Positions 14,217-35,500 of a stretch of 64,000 nucleotides of DNA are shown here, piece after piece. Location of the stretch: NCBI GenBank assembly GCA_003117195.1, contig BDSI01000140.1:124001-188000 (forward strand), read 5' to 3'. The position numbers were made by a program, and so were the translations under genes. The stretch is from Eudorina sp. 2006-703-Eu-15 (lineage: Eukaryota > Chlorophyta > Chlorophyceae > Chlamydomonadales > Volvocaceae). Below the pieces are notes generated by a model. That model saw nothing but the letters and a program-made list of their open reading frames with translations, had not been told where the DNA came from and ran no database searches. How positions within the stretch are numbered: the first letter of the stretch is position 1; the number at the start of each line of letters is the position of its first letter.

Positions 14217-14359
14217 GTTGGCACACTCGGTCGGGATACGGGTCCACCTTGTAACGGTTACATTACAAGTGGACAAAAGCGGACGGAAGCATCGTAGCCT
14301 GGCTTCCATTGTATGTAACCGTTACAAAGTGGACCCGAGTCCCGACGGGATGTTCCAAC
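14217..14359. mobile_element. foldback / MITE-like inverted repeat
   Basis: The arms 14217-14263 and 14313-14359 are imperfect inverted complements. The best-matched inner part is about 34 nt (14230-14263 against 14313-14346), starting GTCGGGA and ending TTGTAACGGTTACAT, with only a few mismatches. About 50 nt separate the arms and themselves pair partly (GGAAGC / GCTTCC). Small size, inverted termini and no coding capacity fit a non-autonomous DNA transposon or a solo foldback. No clear target-site duplication is visible. Confidence 0.6.
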
Positions 14360-15311
14360 GGGCCCAGATCGTTCGTAGGCACCTCTACCAAGGGCTGCGC
14401 ACCCACCCTCCAATATGGTAACTGTCGACCCACGAAAGCGCGGCCGAGAGACACCGGCCACGCCAGACCAGCCCCGAGAGAGAGATTCTGAGCCTGCAAA
14501 TGTCTGCAGCTGCATATGCATGCGAGTCCGAAACGCCCGAACCACCGCGGCACTCAATCACTTCTGGGCGCCTGCCGCCCAAGGGTCAGCCAGCAGTACT
14601 GTACCTGAATTGCAGGTTAGAAACTGCCAATAAGGCCAGTACACACCAGCTCACACATTTTGTCGAGCGATTTGATACGAAGCCAAAACTACCCTCGAAT
14701 CCCACCCCATGTGCCAGCCTTCACCGCAAGCCCAGTCCGTGCACGCTCTGTACGCGTATGTGTCTGTATGAGCGTGTCTTTGGGAAGGGTGGCAATAGGG
14801 AGCCGTGTGTGTAGCAGCTCCGCCCAGGTCGTCCCCCAATCAAGCTGTCCCCGTTTATCGCTGACCTCAGTGCACTCGAGGCCTGCCGCTCCTCCACATC
14901 GTGATCTGAAGCGGCGCTTGCAGTATCCAATATCCAGGATGTACACACCAGCATGCGTACATGGAGCATGGCATGAATAATAATGCAACCGCTGACCAAG
15001 TGTCTTAGTATTCTTCCAACCTCTGCCTCGGCAGCCTACCCTTTCCATCACGCACCCAAATGCAGCAGATGGCAGTTATGCTGTAACATTCATTCATTCA
15101 GTTATGGCACAATGAGGCCTGCCGCAGTCCATTCGCTCACTGTTGAGCCCTGACACCAAAGGCGGGTTCCACTGCACCCTACTTCATTCGTCGTATCCCG
15201 ACTCATTCATTCAGCCATTCAATGTCGGGCCACCAAGCTCAGTATCCGCAGTCACCGATGACCCGAAGCGTCCACTGCAACACGAATACACGATACACGA
15301 ACCATCCTGCA
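14360..15311. other. intergenic, 3' side of the RTA1-like gene
   Basis: Intergenic DNA with no supported open frame; the right part probably includes the 3' UTR of the minus-strand RTA1-like gene. Direct ATTC repeats occur near 15090-15100 and 15203-15212. Confidence 0.35.
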
Positions 15312-16581
15312 TCACACCCCCGTCGCAGCCATCATCTTCCAACCCTGTGTTTCCTCGCTTCCTTTCTCGTCCAAGGAGCCCTGGCGCTTCCCGCCCGACA
15401 CCACCACCACCTGGACGACGTCCTGCACCGGCGTCTCCTCCACAGCCATCAACGCGTCGCGAACCTTCGGCAAGTGCACCCCGTAGTGCAGCACCGCGAA
15501 CAGCAGGAAGCACGAGAAAATGAGCGCAAAGTCAAACCCGTAGAAATACGCCTCGTGCGTCGCCAGCTCCCCGTCCCAGCCCTGCGAAAACTCCGCAACG
15601 CGGAAGATGTTGCGCCCGAACAGCAGCACGATGGTGGCGTACAGCGTCCCGAAAACCACGCGCGCCGGCGCGAGCCCCCGCATGCCAAACTGCGACGACC
15701 GGTGCACGTACACGCAGATACACGCGAAGAGCGAGAAGAAGCAGAGCTGCGCCACGAGGCCCACCAGCATCAGCTGCCGGCCGCGCGCCATGGACGCCTG
15801 GTTCTCGCTGTTGGCCATCATGCCGCCCGCGCCGCCTTGCAGGAACAGGCACACCAGGTCCGATAGCGCAAACAGCCGCGACTGCCAGCGCATGAACCTG
15901 GACTCGCGGCCCGCTCTGCTCATCGCCACCAGCTTGCCCAGGCAGATGTACTCCACCATGGCCAGCAGGACGGGGCTGATGATGAGGAAGCACTGCATCA
16001 TGGCGATGCCGGTGAAGCTGGGGGACTGCAGGAGCCACAACCGGCTGCCAAAACCCGCAGCCTCCAGCAGCCCCGTCAGCACCACCGTCAACCTGTCAGC
16101 GGGGGGAATGGATTGGGGAACCGAGCGGGGGGAGGGGCGGCGGCGGGCGCGAGAGGACCAGTGGGCAAGGGGCACGCACCGGGATCGTGACATGGCGTGC
16201 GGGTGTGGCCTTGTGGGTGGTGCGCTCCTGATGGCGGAGAGACGGTGGCGGCGGTGCGTCAGTGCAGCGTGGGGCGCATGATGCTGTGCGTGCGGATTTC
16301 GTGCGGGGCTTCGCGCAGTAGCCATCAGTTGGACCGGGCTTTGCGCGGGCGGCATCGGGCTGGGTCACCGTACATTCGTGAGCCGTGTCAGGCCACCAAC
16401 CATGTCCAAGCAAAACCCGCCCCAGAGGTCGAACTCACATGAACCAGGAGCGCGTTTTGCAAGTGATTCCAAGGATCACGACACTGATCGCCAGGTAGAG
16501 GGTAAGTGCAGCGATGGCCGCCGGCTTGCTGGGTATCTCTCCAAAGAAATCGATGAGCAAGGTCTGGTCTGCGTTCGTCAT
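15312..16581 (-). CDS. RTA1-family seven-helix membrane protein
   Basis: Two exons, 16581-16439 and 16092-15312, joined across a 346-bp intron with donor GTGAGT and acceptor CTGACAG; the split codon (AT/G) keeps frame and gives 307 aa, a usual length for the family. About seven hydrophobic segments are visible. The diagnostic RTA1 pattern near the C terminus, FRVAEFSQGWDGELATHE, is followed by a last membrane helix, and the middle has a helix with LVCLFLQGGAGG. Fungal relatives (Rta1, Rsb1, Rtm1) are membrane proteins linked to resistance to toxic compounds and to long-chain-base or phospholipid translocation; the algal substrate is unknown. It lies head-to-head with ERV1. A longer start at 16650 would add 23 residues but is less likely because the first helix follows closely on 16581. 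Family assignment is strong, biochemical role inferred. Confidence 0.87.
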
Positions 16582-18156
16582 GCTTGCTGGTTGCCTGCAC
16601 GTTCCCCCGTGTTCCGAAACCGGAGCTACTGCGACATGGACACCACGCAAGGGACAAAAACATGCGAAGGGTCATTTGCGGAACCCTTTGACAAAGGAGT
16701 CATGCGATGCAATTGCTTTCTTGACTTGCGTCCGAGGCATGCTCACGCCCCACAAGGGAACAATTCCTCATCACACAGAACGACAATCTACCTGTTAATT
16801 ATGTATGTTGATTGTATCTTCTAAACGTGGAACAGCTCTGAGAGCTGTTGGCGCAAGGGCAGCCGGACTAAAACGCTGGCGTCAAGAAGGGCAGTAATTC
16901 GAGCGAAGAATGGCGCAAAAGAATCTATCACGCGATCAACAATAATATTGATGAACGATGTATACCAGTGTATAGTGTAGGGAACGAGAGCTATGATATC
17001 ATATTTGTAAGGGCACCTTCAAGTCGATTCGATACCAAACGTAGCTCATATGCTCTTTATATTAAATGCTATCCTTCTTTCATGCATACGGATGCGGGTG
17101 ATGGGCAGGGCGAATCAGACATAAGCATGTTCAACCGTGATGTTCGGTTATGCCTGGTTAGCAGGCAACCCTTAGAAGCTAGTATGTTTTCAGTAAATGA
17201 TAATAGAATTTGTCATATATCTACTGAGATGTTATTTGGGTAGTTGGGCTTGCGTCCTGAAGCTTTCTTTCGGCGACGGCTTAGTAATTGGAGCACTTGC
17301 CCGTCATCAATGCCGCACAAGACAAGCGAACCATTCCGAGTGGAATGCTCATGATTAATATCGCACAATACGAGTGAAATGTGCCAATTGCCCAAGGGGC
17401 GGCGGGCATGTCGTTATCGGTTGCCCAAGCCGACGCAAGCCTGCGGGCAGTGTCCGCGCCCTTCAATCCCGATGTGTTCCCGTTGCTTTTCGACCAGCGA
17501 AGATCACTCGCCCATTCGATACCAATCCTGGCCCTGGCGCCTCCTGGCGTGACCGTTCAACACCAGAGCCATCCCTGGCCATCACAGTCGCCCCCGCTGT
17601 AAGCCGGCCGCATGCGAGTCGGTATGCAACATCCTACCTCGGGCCCCACCAGCGCCGCGATGGGACCTGTCAGTTGACTGTCACTGCACACATTCGGGGG
17701 TATCGGGTAGTGAGCAACAGCTTGGGCTTACCTTCAGAGGTGTGCAGTCGCCGGGAACAGGTCTGCCTGATGTGAATAGAGGAACCTGCAACGGTAACGC
17801 CGTCCAACATTTCGCCATGAGGGTGCTGGAGTGTGTTGGACTGGAGGGTTCAGCGCCGAGCGCCATCATTAAGTCAAAGGGTGCCCGGATACCGTTTTGC
17901 AATATTTATTGCCGTGGGCCTATTTGTTGGAGGTTGTGGGGTTTGAGGAAGGAGCAAGAAGGGAAGGTACTAGAGCGTACGACCTATATATACGTGATCG
18001 GCCACTCAAAGATGAACCGCGGTAATCAGAAGAGGAGCAGTAATGAAATGATATAAAACCAGAAGAGGATCGGGTGAGCTATCCAGAACTTGTGAAAACT
18101 GCAATTGCGGCGAAGACTCCATATGAGAATCCCCTTCCTGGCGTAAGCGGGACGAA
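16582..18156. other. divergent intergenic region between RTA1-like gene and ERV1
   Basis: About 1.6 kb between two divergently transcribed genes, so it probably holds both promoters. The part at 16780-17250 is AT-richer than its surroundings. The open frame at 17381-17602 has no recognisable domain. Confidence 0.4.
17985..17992 (+). promoter_or_regulatory. possible TATA box for ERV1
   Basis: TATATATA lies about 165 bp upstream of the proposed ERV1 ATG and within a few hundred bp of no other plus-strand start. Spacing is plausible for a core promoter, but no transcription start is known. Confidence 0.3.
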
Positions 18157-20426
<2,270 letters not shown>

Positions 20427-21178
20427 GCGCGGCATTATCGTATGTTATTATGAACTAGTGATTGTTATCGGCTATTTTAAAATAGACGGTGCTGCACATG
20501 GAGGCATGGCGCATGGTACGGTACGGTACGGCATGTGGGTTCCGGGTGGCCGGTTGCTGACAGTCGGGTTGTTTTACTCAAGCTGGGTAGGCCGGGTGTC
20601 GGGCACCTGTTGGATGAACGAATGAATGAATGGATGTTACCTGTTGTCGTTGGCTGCTGTTGTCATGTGCGCTTTGATGCTTTCATTCATTGGGTTTCCA
20701 ACCTTTATCTTTGACGGCCGTACGGCGGTTCATTGGGTTTCCAACCTTGATCTTGGACGGTCGTACGGCGGACGATCGCGCCACGTGACGTCACACGTGT
20801 GGTTGTGTGAGTATGGTATCACGTATCCTGCCCCTCAGCCCCCCGCCTGGTCGTCGCATGGGGCGGCGACTTTGACCTTCCGCGCACAGGCCGCGGCAGA
20901 GGCAACATGACCACATCGCGCAATTCAGCGATTCCAGGCAGCCCTCCTCGCTCCGCACTGGCCGTGAGGGCAGCTCGCATTGTCCCACTCACGCCCCTCG
21001 CTACGACCTGGCCTTCCTGCCCGACACGGCCGGTTGCAGAAGCCCAACAAAACTTGCACAGCCAAAGACATTCTCGTACTATTGGCGACAAGCAAAAACT
21101 TCGCGGAATTCATTTTCCCTAATTCCGGTAGGTCGCATCACTGCGGCGTTCCTTTCCCCCCTTTCGTGCTCCCCCCCT

Positions 21179-21214
<36 letters not shown>

Positions 21215-23191
21215 GCTGTTGCTGGCCCCCGCCCTCCCCGCCCGTCCGCACCCCCGCCAGCTCCGCCGCGGGGCCGTTGAGTATGGAAAATTGGCCCCCA
21301 GGTCCAGTATGGCGGGGAAGCGCGCGGAGCCGTTGAGGGAGCCTTGGGCTGAGTTGGTATTTCGCAGAGGTATTCTACGCAGCCATCCGAGAGGGGGCAT
21401 AAAGAGGCGGGGGGCCGGGTACTGGCTGGGCTGGACGTACCGTATGGTGGCTACCGTATCCTTGACCTGACCTTCCGGACTACTATTTTGGTGAAGCAGC
21501 TGCCGTGCTTAAGGGGGGAAGACCTTGCCGCCATCTGAGCCTCCCACAAGCTGAGGATAGGAGAGCATATGAAAGAACTGCGAGCGCGCTTTGATATGCG
21601 CTCTTTGATATGCCTTGGGTGAATGAACGCCTCTGCCACCCCACGCTTCACCCCGAGGACAACGACGGCCCGGCGACATGTCATGAAAACCCACACCACC
21701 ATAGGTGACAGTAAAATACTCCCACCAGAGGAGGCAGAGTTCGATGTCCACCCCTAGCTCGCTCCCCCCCCTCACGCACCGGTTACACGCCCCCTCGTGC
21801 GCCCGCGCCCTGGAAACGCCCCGATGCCGACCCCCTGTCCCTGTCCGTGCCCAGCCATCGGCCCCGTCCCGGTCCCGTGGAGGGCAGAGCGGCCAACGAA
21901 GCGTCACGTCTGGCTTGGGGGCCTGAGAGGCTGCCAACACATACACATGTGGATTTTCTACACGTGTGGGTTTTTCACTGCCCTGTCCGGGTGGTTTGGG
22001 GTGGCCCGCTGCGGGATGTGGACGGGTCACAGGTAGCGACTCCTCCCGGGAAGGCGACTCGAGGGTCCTGGAGGGTGAGAAGATCAGAGCGCTTCAGATC
22101 AGGTTCCCTGCCAGCCGCCCAAATACACTGCGCCCCCCAACATGCAGAAAAAAAGCCACGTAAATCGGGCACGGCACGACGCGTCAGGCCGTTATGTGTG
22201 TGTGTGTGTGTTGGGGGGGAGGCACGCCGCTGCCATCGGGAGTGCAGCGCCGCATCAGCACCCCCCCGCCTGGAGTCGAATCTATCCTCTGCCCCACCCC
22301 AATCCTATCCCACCCCAGCCTACCCTATCCTCCCCCTGCAATCGGGAGCTGGTGCTACGACCCGCGCCACTCCCGACTTGGACGGGGATTGCGTTCTGAA
22401 TCAGTACGGTATCATGTCTATTGGCCATGACCGCACCGAATGGTGAGTTGGCGCAACGGGCGCACTTTCAGCGCACTACACACCGCGGCGCACACCCCCC
22501 CATGCACCGGGGTTGCACCCTCGACAGCTACCCCCCTACTCCTTAAGGTGCGTGTGGAAGGCCCCATTGACGCCGCGCCGGGGAGATGCGCCCCCCTGGA
22601 GTCCCTGCATGCGGGACTGCAAGAGGTCCCGGAGGTCGCTGACCCCCAAGGGCGCATCGGAGCATCCACCAAACTACCCCCAAACACCCCCAAGCACCCA
22701 CCCCCGAGCTGGATGTGTCTGGGCTGATTTTCTTCATTGCCCCCAAGCATCCACACCAACACACGCGGCTCAGTCTTTCTTAACACACGCACACACGCGC
22801 CCTGCTTGCCCTATCCCTATCGGGCTTGGAAGTTAGCGTGCTGGAATCACATCTCAATCGTCCCTCAATCGTTCATATCCACCCCATCCCGTTGCCTCTC
22901 CACGGCGGAACCTCCCTCCTCCCTCGCCGGCGCCGGTCGGTGCCCGCCGCCACCTGCATCCTGCAACCGCGGAGCTCTGTGGCTTGTCAATGTCCATGCA
23001 ACCCTATGCAACCCAACCCTGTGCCGAAGCGCCTCCCCCCCCGCCAGTCCTCAGTGCAGCTAATCCAGTATTCTATTAGCCCCAACAACCCCCAGTTGGT
23101 ATACCCTGCTAACGCCCAATACCCACCAGCCCTCAATCCAGCCACGTCACCATACACACACGTTCCTTTGCTACACACATATACACACACA
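20427..23191. other. repeat-rich intergenic region
   Basis: No supported gene. It holds a 43-bp tandem duplication (20686-20771), an (AC)n run near 21182-21211, a (GT)n run near 22196-22210 and long C-rich stretches. Open frames are short and lack domains. The last bases before 23192 are AC-rich and form the 5' flank of a LINE fragment. Confidence 0.4.
20686..20771. repeat. 43-bp tandem duplication
   Basis: Two adjacent 43-bp units (20686-20728 and 20729-20771) begin TTCATTGGGTTTCCAACCTT and end CGTACGGCGG, differing at only a few bases. Confidence 0.9.
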
Positions 23192-23952
23192 CGGGGATGG
23201 GAGGGGGTGGGACCGGACCACCCAATCCTATCGGTGGTGGACGGCCGGATCCGTTGCGTGCAGCCAGTAGGCGTAGACTCGTGATGGATAGATAGCAGCG
23301 CGAGACGCTAGGGTGTAGGGATTGGGACTAGGGAAGCCCACTTCCAGGCACGATGGGGATCCGTGGATGCCCGAAGAGGGTCGGGCCCGACCAGTGGGAG
23401 TTGGCAGCGAGCGGGACGTGTAGGCGAGGGCCGCTTGCGACGGGAAGGGGTGTACGACAGGGAAGCTTGCGTGGTGATGTGCTGCCTTGTGCAAACCATA
23501 GCCCCATCATGGAGCACCCGACTGCATACCCGGACCCAGCAAGGCCTGACGCGTGCGAGCCGCCTCGCTCTGGCTCAGCTGGGCAGGCAGGCCTGCCGGA
23601 GGGTGCAACCTTAGCTAGTACGATTAGGTTGGGACGCGGGACCAGGCTAGTTTTACCGCACCAAGCAGGGGCGCGCCTCCGAAACGCGCCCTGGGTGCTG
23701 CAAGGACTTGAGGAGGTTGAACAGCGGACTGCGAGGCGCAGACCGCCCGGGATGGGCCTTCGCCCACTCCCTTGAGGGGGCACAGCGGTCACCGATCCTC
23801 GGGGATCGGGCACGCGCCCTTGGTTGAGAGCGAGGGGACAGAGGCCCCTTACGCCCCTTTCCCCCGTATCCGGGGGAAAGTGCTTCGGCGGTCTCCCGTA
23901 TGGGGCGGGTTAGCGCCCCCGGCCAGTGTCGGCCCGGCAGATATGTAACGAT
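23192..23952 (+). mobile_element. 5'-truncated non-LTR retrotransposon (LINE), copy 1
   Basis: This segment matches the reverse complement of 38343-39104 almost base for base. It carries the last ~30 codons of the LINE ORF2 (frame ending [12 protein letters not shown] at 23281) followed by the 3' UTR, and ends CAGATATGTAACGAT just before an (AC)n array. The 5' break sits directly after ACACAC-rich sequence. 5' truncation with a constant 3' end is the mark of target-primed reverse transcription. It lies in antisense, immediately downstream of the OPR gene. The 161-residue frame on its opposite strand is a shadow. Confidence 0.85.
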
Positions 23953-24060
23953 ACACACACACACACACACACACACACTTTTCTCTTTGATAACACACAC
24001 ACACACACACGCGCGCGCGCGCGGGCGGTTTTTTGCTAAACACACACGCGCGCGCTGTGC
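23953..24060. repeat. (AC)n / (GC)n microsatellite cluster
   Basis: Three AC arrays separated by short unique words (TTTTCTCTTTGATA, GGCGGTTTTTTGCTAA) and a CGCG run, lying between LINE copy 1 and the OPR stop codon. The first array is the tail of the LINE. Confidence 0.9.
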
Positions 24061-24080
24061 CCTGTTCGGCACCCCGACTG

Positions 24081-31696
<7,616 letters not shown>

Positions 31697-32510
31697 CTGT
31701 GAGACAGGAGGTGAGGGATATCAACGATAGAAGGAAACAAGTATTTGGAGGCGCTTGAAGATTTGCGGTACTTGCAATTCACCGGAAGGAACGCAGACTG
31801 GTTAGTCAAAGAATGTGTGGCTGCTTGCAGGCAAGGTGCAACTATCCACCTAGGCAGCTTCCCAGGTCCCTTAATTATGTTTTACCTTTCGACCCTGTCT
31901 TTGCCAGGCATAGACGCCACAAGTGTGTGGTCGCCGGACAAAGTCCGCCAACCTACGAGTACAAGCCAAACCGCTTGTATAATTAATTGGATATCGACAA
32001 GACTAAACGAACCTAAAACTGCTTACAAGTCATGAGCCGATGTACTCGGCCCCGCAGGCTGCGGCACTGGCTGCCAGCGTCCAGCGCCGGCGACAAACAC
32101 CCGCTCCAGCCTGAAAGGTTTTCTCCTAAATGAGTTAAGTTTTGTTGCAGGTATAACCGACCCGAATGAATACCATAGGCGGCGACTTGCAGCTGGATGG
32201 ATTGGTGAGTCAGTCACTCAGCGACCATTCACAGAGACGTTTGGGAAAACATGTTCTTCAAGCAAGTATTCTCATGCAATCCAAAAAGTGTAAGCAATGC
32301 CACAGCTCTTTCGCCGAACATCGAAGGAAATGCACGACCGAGAGGCAAGGCGGTTGCTTCAACTGTCTGCACATGGGCACGGTCACGACCTCACGAGCAC
32401 AGCGGCTAGGAGGATTGGTATAATTCAGAGTCCTTGAACTTTAGTAGTCTATTTCTGGGTTGCAATATCGCGTCGCGTCTCCATCTGTCGCAGCAGCGGC
32501 GGCCACAAAC
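31697..32510. other. divergent region between OPR gene and SCAI
   Basis: About 0.8 kb separating two head-to-head genes; probably contains both promoters and the missing first OPR exon. A plus-strand frame at 31745-32035 has a protein-like composition but no recognised domain and a non-ATG start. Confidence 0.35.
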
Positions 32511-35500
32511 ATGGACAGGCATTCGCAGATCGCACGGCAGCAGTTTCAAGTACTTTTAGAAAAATCAAATAAGAGGTTTGGTAAGCTTCGGGAGCTTCAG
32601 ACACGGGACCATTCCTGGGCCGCCGCACAGTCGCTCTTTCATAAGACCTTTGAGTCATTCTCACGTTTATGGCAGTTTCAGTTGACAAATAGGTAAGAGC
32701 AATCATCTGAGACGTTGTGCTTCCATTTTCAGACCAAAAGGGTTTTTGGGCGGTGGCTGTGGACGAGCGTCTCTGGAACCAACATTCGTTGACAATGTAC
32801 TATTCCATCGTTTAAGCCAACATTTGTTATTTCAACGACGGGTGGTGCAGGGCCGATTGTGTTGTCGCAGTACCTTATGCGGGGTTTTGAGTGTCTTGCT
32901 GACAGCCGAATGAACGGTGCTAGTCTCTCACGACGGCCCAGGAACAAGAGAAGTTGCACAAATCTACGAAACTCCACCGTTTGAAGTACTAGCCAAGCTG
33001 TAAGGCGCTCTGCACCACACCGGCCGGACGCTCCAGCCGTGGAGGACCACCACCTCTGTGTCCCGCAACCTCACCGAACGCGGCCTTGACCTGCCTTGAC
33101 CCTTGACGACGACCTTTGATGACACCCTTTAATTCCGCCCTGATTTCTCTCTGTCCGGGCTGATTTTCAATTGTACACTCCCGTTCTCCTCCTGTGCGGC
33201 CACCTCTCTGCACGACCGCGCGCTACTCCCCAACGCCCCCCCTCTCTCCCTCGCTCCCCAAGGACCGCTCTGCTGGAGACGGGCCTGCAGCGGTCAGAGC
33301 TGGGGGCCATCGCCAACAAGATCGGCCAGCTGTACTACAATTACTACCTGCGCTCCGGAGACACGGGAGCCCTCTTGGAGAGCTACACCTTTTATGATGC
33401 CGTACACACACGGCAGTACTTTACGTCGGCAGCGGCGGGCGCGCCCGACCCCGCCACCGCAGCGCGGCAGATGCGCTTCTACGCGCGCTTCGTGGTGGTG
33501 TGCCTGTTCCTGCACCGGCGGGAGGTACGGCAGCATGTTGGGCTGTGAGGAGGAGTCTGTGCGGGCTGCGGGGGCTTGGTGAGGAGGTTTGGATAGGGGG
33601 GTACCGCACCCAGTACAGTAGTGCATCCGTACTGCCGTATAATTGTGATTTTTCCTTTTTGCTCAATCTATCTACGATCTTGCTCTTGATGACTCGTCCC
33701 ATTGGGCCTGTACATGGGTACGGCACCTCCGTCCCAAATGCTACCGCGGCCAGGGCCTAGCCCTGTGGCAGATGGTGGCGATACACCCTCACCCATCCCT
33801 CACCCACCCCCACTCGCTGCCTCACACGTGTCATGCCACCCGCCTGGGGGGGTGGCCCACACCGCCCCGCCCTGCCCTGCCCGGCGGCCCCGCCCCGCCC
33901 CTTTCTCCCACCCTCGAAGGAAGCCATGCAACTGCTGCAGGAGCTGCAGGTGGGCCGGGGGCCCAGGGCGGGGGCCCAGAGCGAGGGAGGCGCCGGGCGG
34001 TACCCGGGCAGCCTGGGATGATGAGATGAAGCGGTATAGGATGTGCTCTGGGGCGGGTGGGGTGGGACACAGCCGCTGCGGCGGCGGCCGTTCAGTTACC
34101 GTTACCGCAGTTCAAGCCAGGGCTCAGGGGGCTGTGACCAAGCACGCCTCTGCGGTTCTGACGCTCTAGGGAGGAGGAGGCAGCGGACCGACCCATGGGA
34201 CCCGCCCGACCCCGCCGCCCCCCGCTATGTATCTCCGCGTGGCAGGCCTCTGTGAGTTCGTACATGCTGCAGTACTCCTCGCCGGACGCCCAAGACTGGC
34301 AGGTGCGCGAGGACCCGGGGGCGGGGGCGGGGGCGGGGTGCTGCAACCCCCTCGCCGCCTATGGTACTTTACCAATTTTTCCGTCGAACCGTCGCTCTGG
34401 CAACAGCGCAGTTTGAAAACGTCTACCAATTTCCTATACCCTCCCCGCCCGGCCCCCTGCCCCTCGGCCGGGGTTGGGTAGGAGTGGCGGAGTGTGTGTT
34501 TGGTTGGTGAACATGGCTTGGGTTGGAGAAGGACACAAACGCACTGACTGACCCCGGGTTCCCAGATCGCCGTGTGTCTGGGTTTTACTCCCCCCTCCTC
34601 TCCCCAGTTTGAAAATGTCTACCAATTTCCTATCTCCCCTCCCCTCCCTCCCCTCCCCTTCCCTCCCCTCCCCTTCCCTCCCCTCGGGCCCCCCAGCTGG
34701 TGGTCAATGAGGTGGCGGCGCTGATGGCGGCGGACCAGCTGGCCATGCCGCTGCCCCGCAGCCCGGGCAGCCTGGAGGTGCCGTACACGCCGCCACTGAG
34801 GTGCAGGTGAGGGCAGCCCGGTGTGCAACCCGAGGGTGCGACATATGAGGCAGCTGGGGTGGGGGCCGAGGGCTGGGTGTGCCCGGATGCATTCTGGGCG
34901 TATGTAACGCTTACGCCCACCCACCCAACCAATCAACCAAACCAATCAACCAACCAACCCAACCAACCCAACCACCCGGCCCCCAGGTCCAACGGACCCG
35001 CGGCGGCCTGCGCACCGCACCGGCCCCTGCTCCACGAAGCGATCCTCGTGTCGTACAGATCACGGCAGGTGCGAGCGGGCTGCCACAGCGGGCAGTGGGG
35101 CAAGCGGCCTGCGCAGGGGCGGCGCAGAGGTGCCGGCCAGGCACCCAGGTACGTTACGAGGTGGCGGGCTTGCAGGAGAGCTGCGCGGCTGCGGAGCTGA
35201 GTTTCAGCAGCAGGGCGGGCTGAGGCAGGCGGATGCAGGACGCTGTCGGTGGGCAGCGTCCCGGCGTTGGTGGTCTGTTCGGTGTTGAGGCGGTCTGGGT
35301 GCACCTCGCCGGCCCCCTTGGCGCTGCCAGCCAGTGCAGGCAAGTAGATGTCTACCGTACCATTACCGTACTTAATACTTACCCACCCCGCCCCACCCGG
35401 CCCCGGCCCGGCCCCCCTGCGCCCCGCAGATCAAGGTGGCGGAGCTGCCCCTGGAGCTGTTCCGTATGGCCCAGGCGCTGGAGTGGCAGCAGCCCTCGGA

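Noticed and set aside
23328..23813. 161-residue minus-strand frame conserved at 38483-38968
   Set aside because: It is antisense to the LINE 3' UTR. The two copies differ at four residues only because the elements are nearly identical, not because of protein selection.
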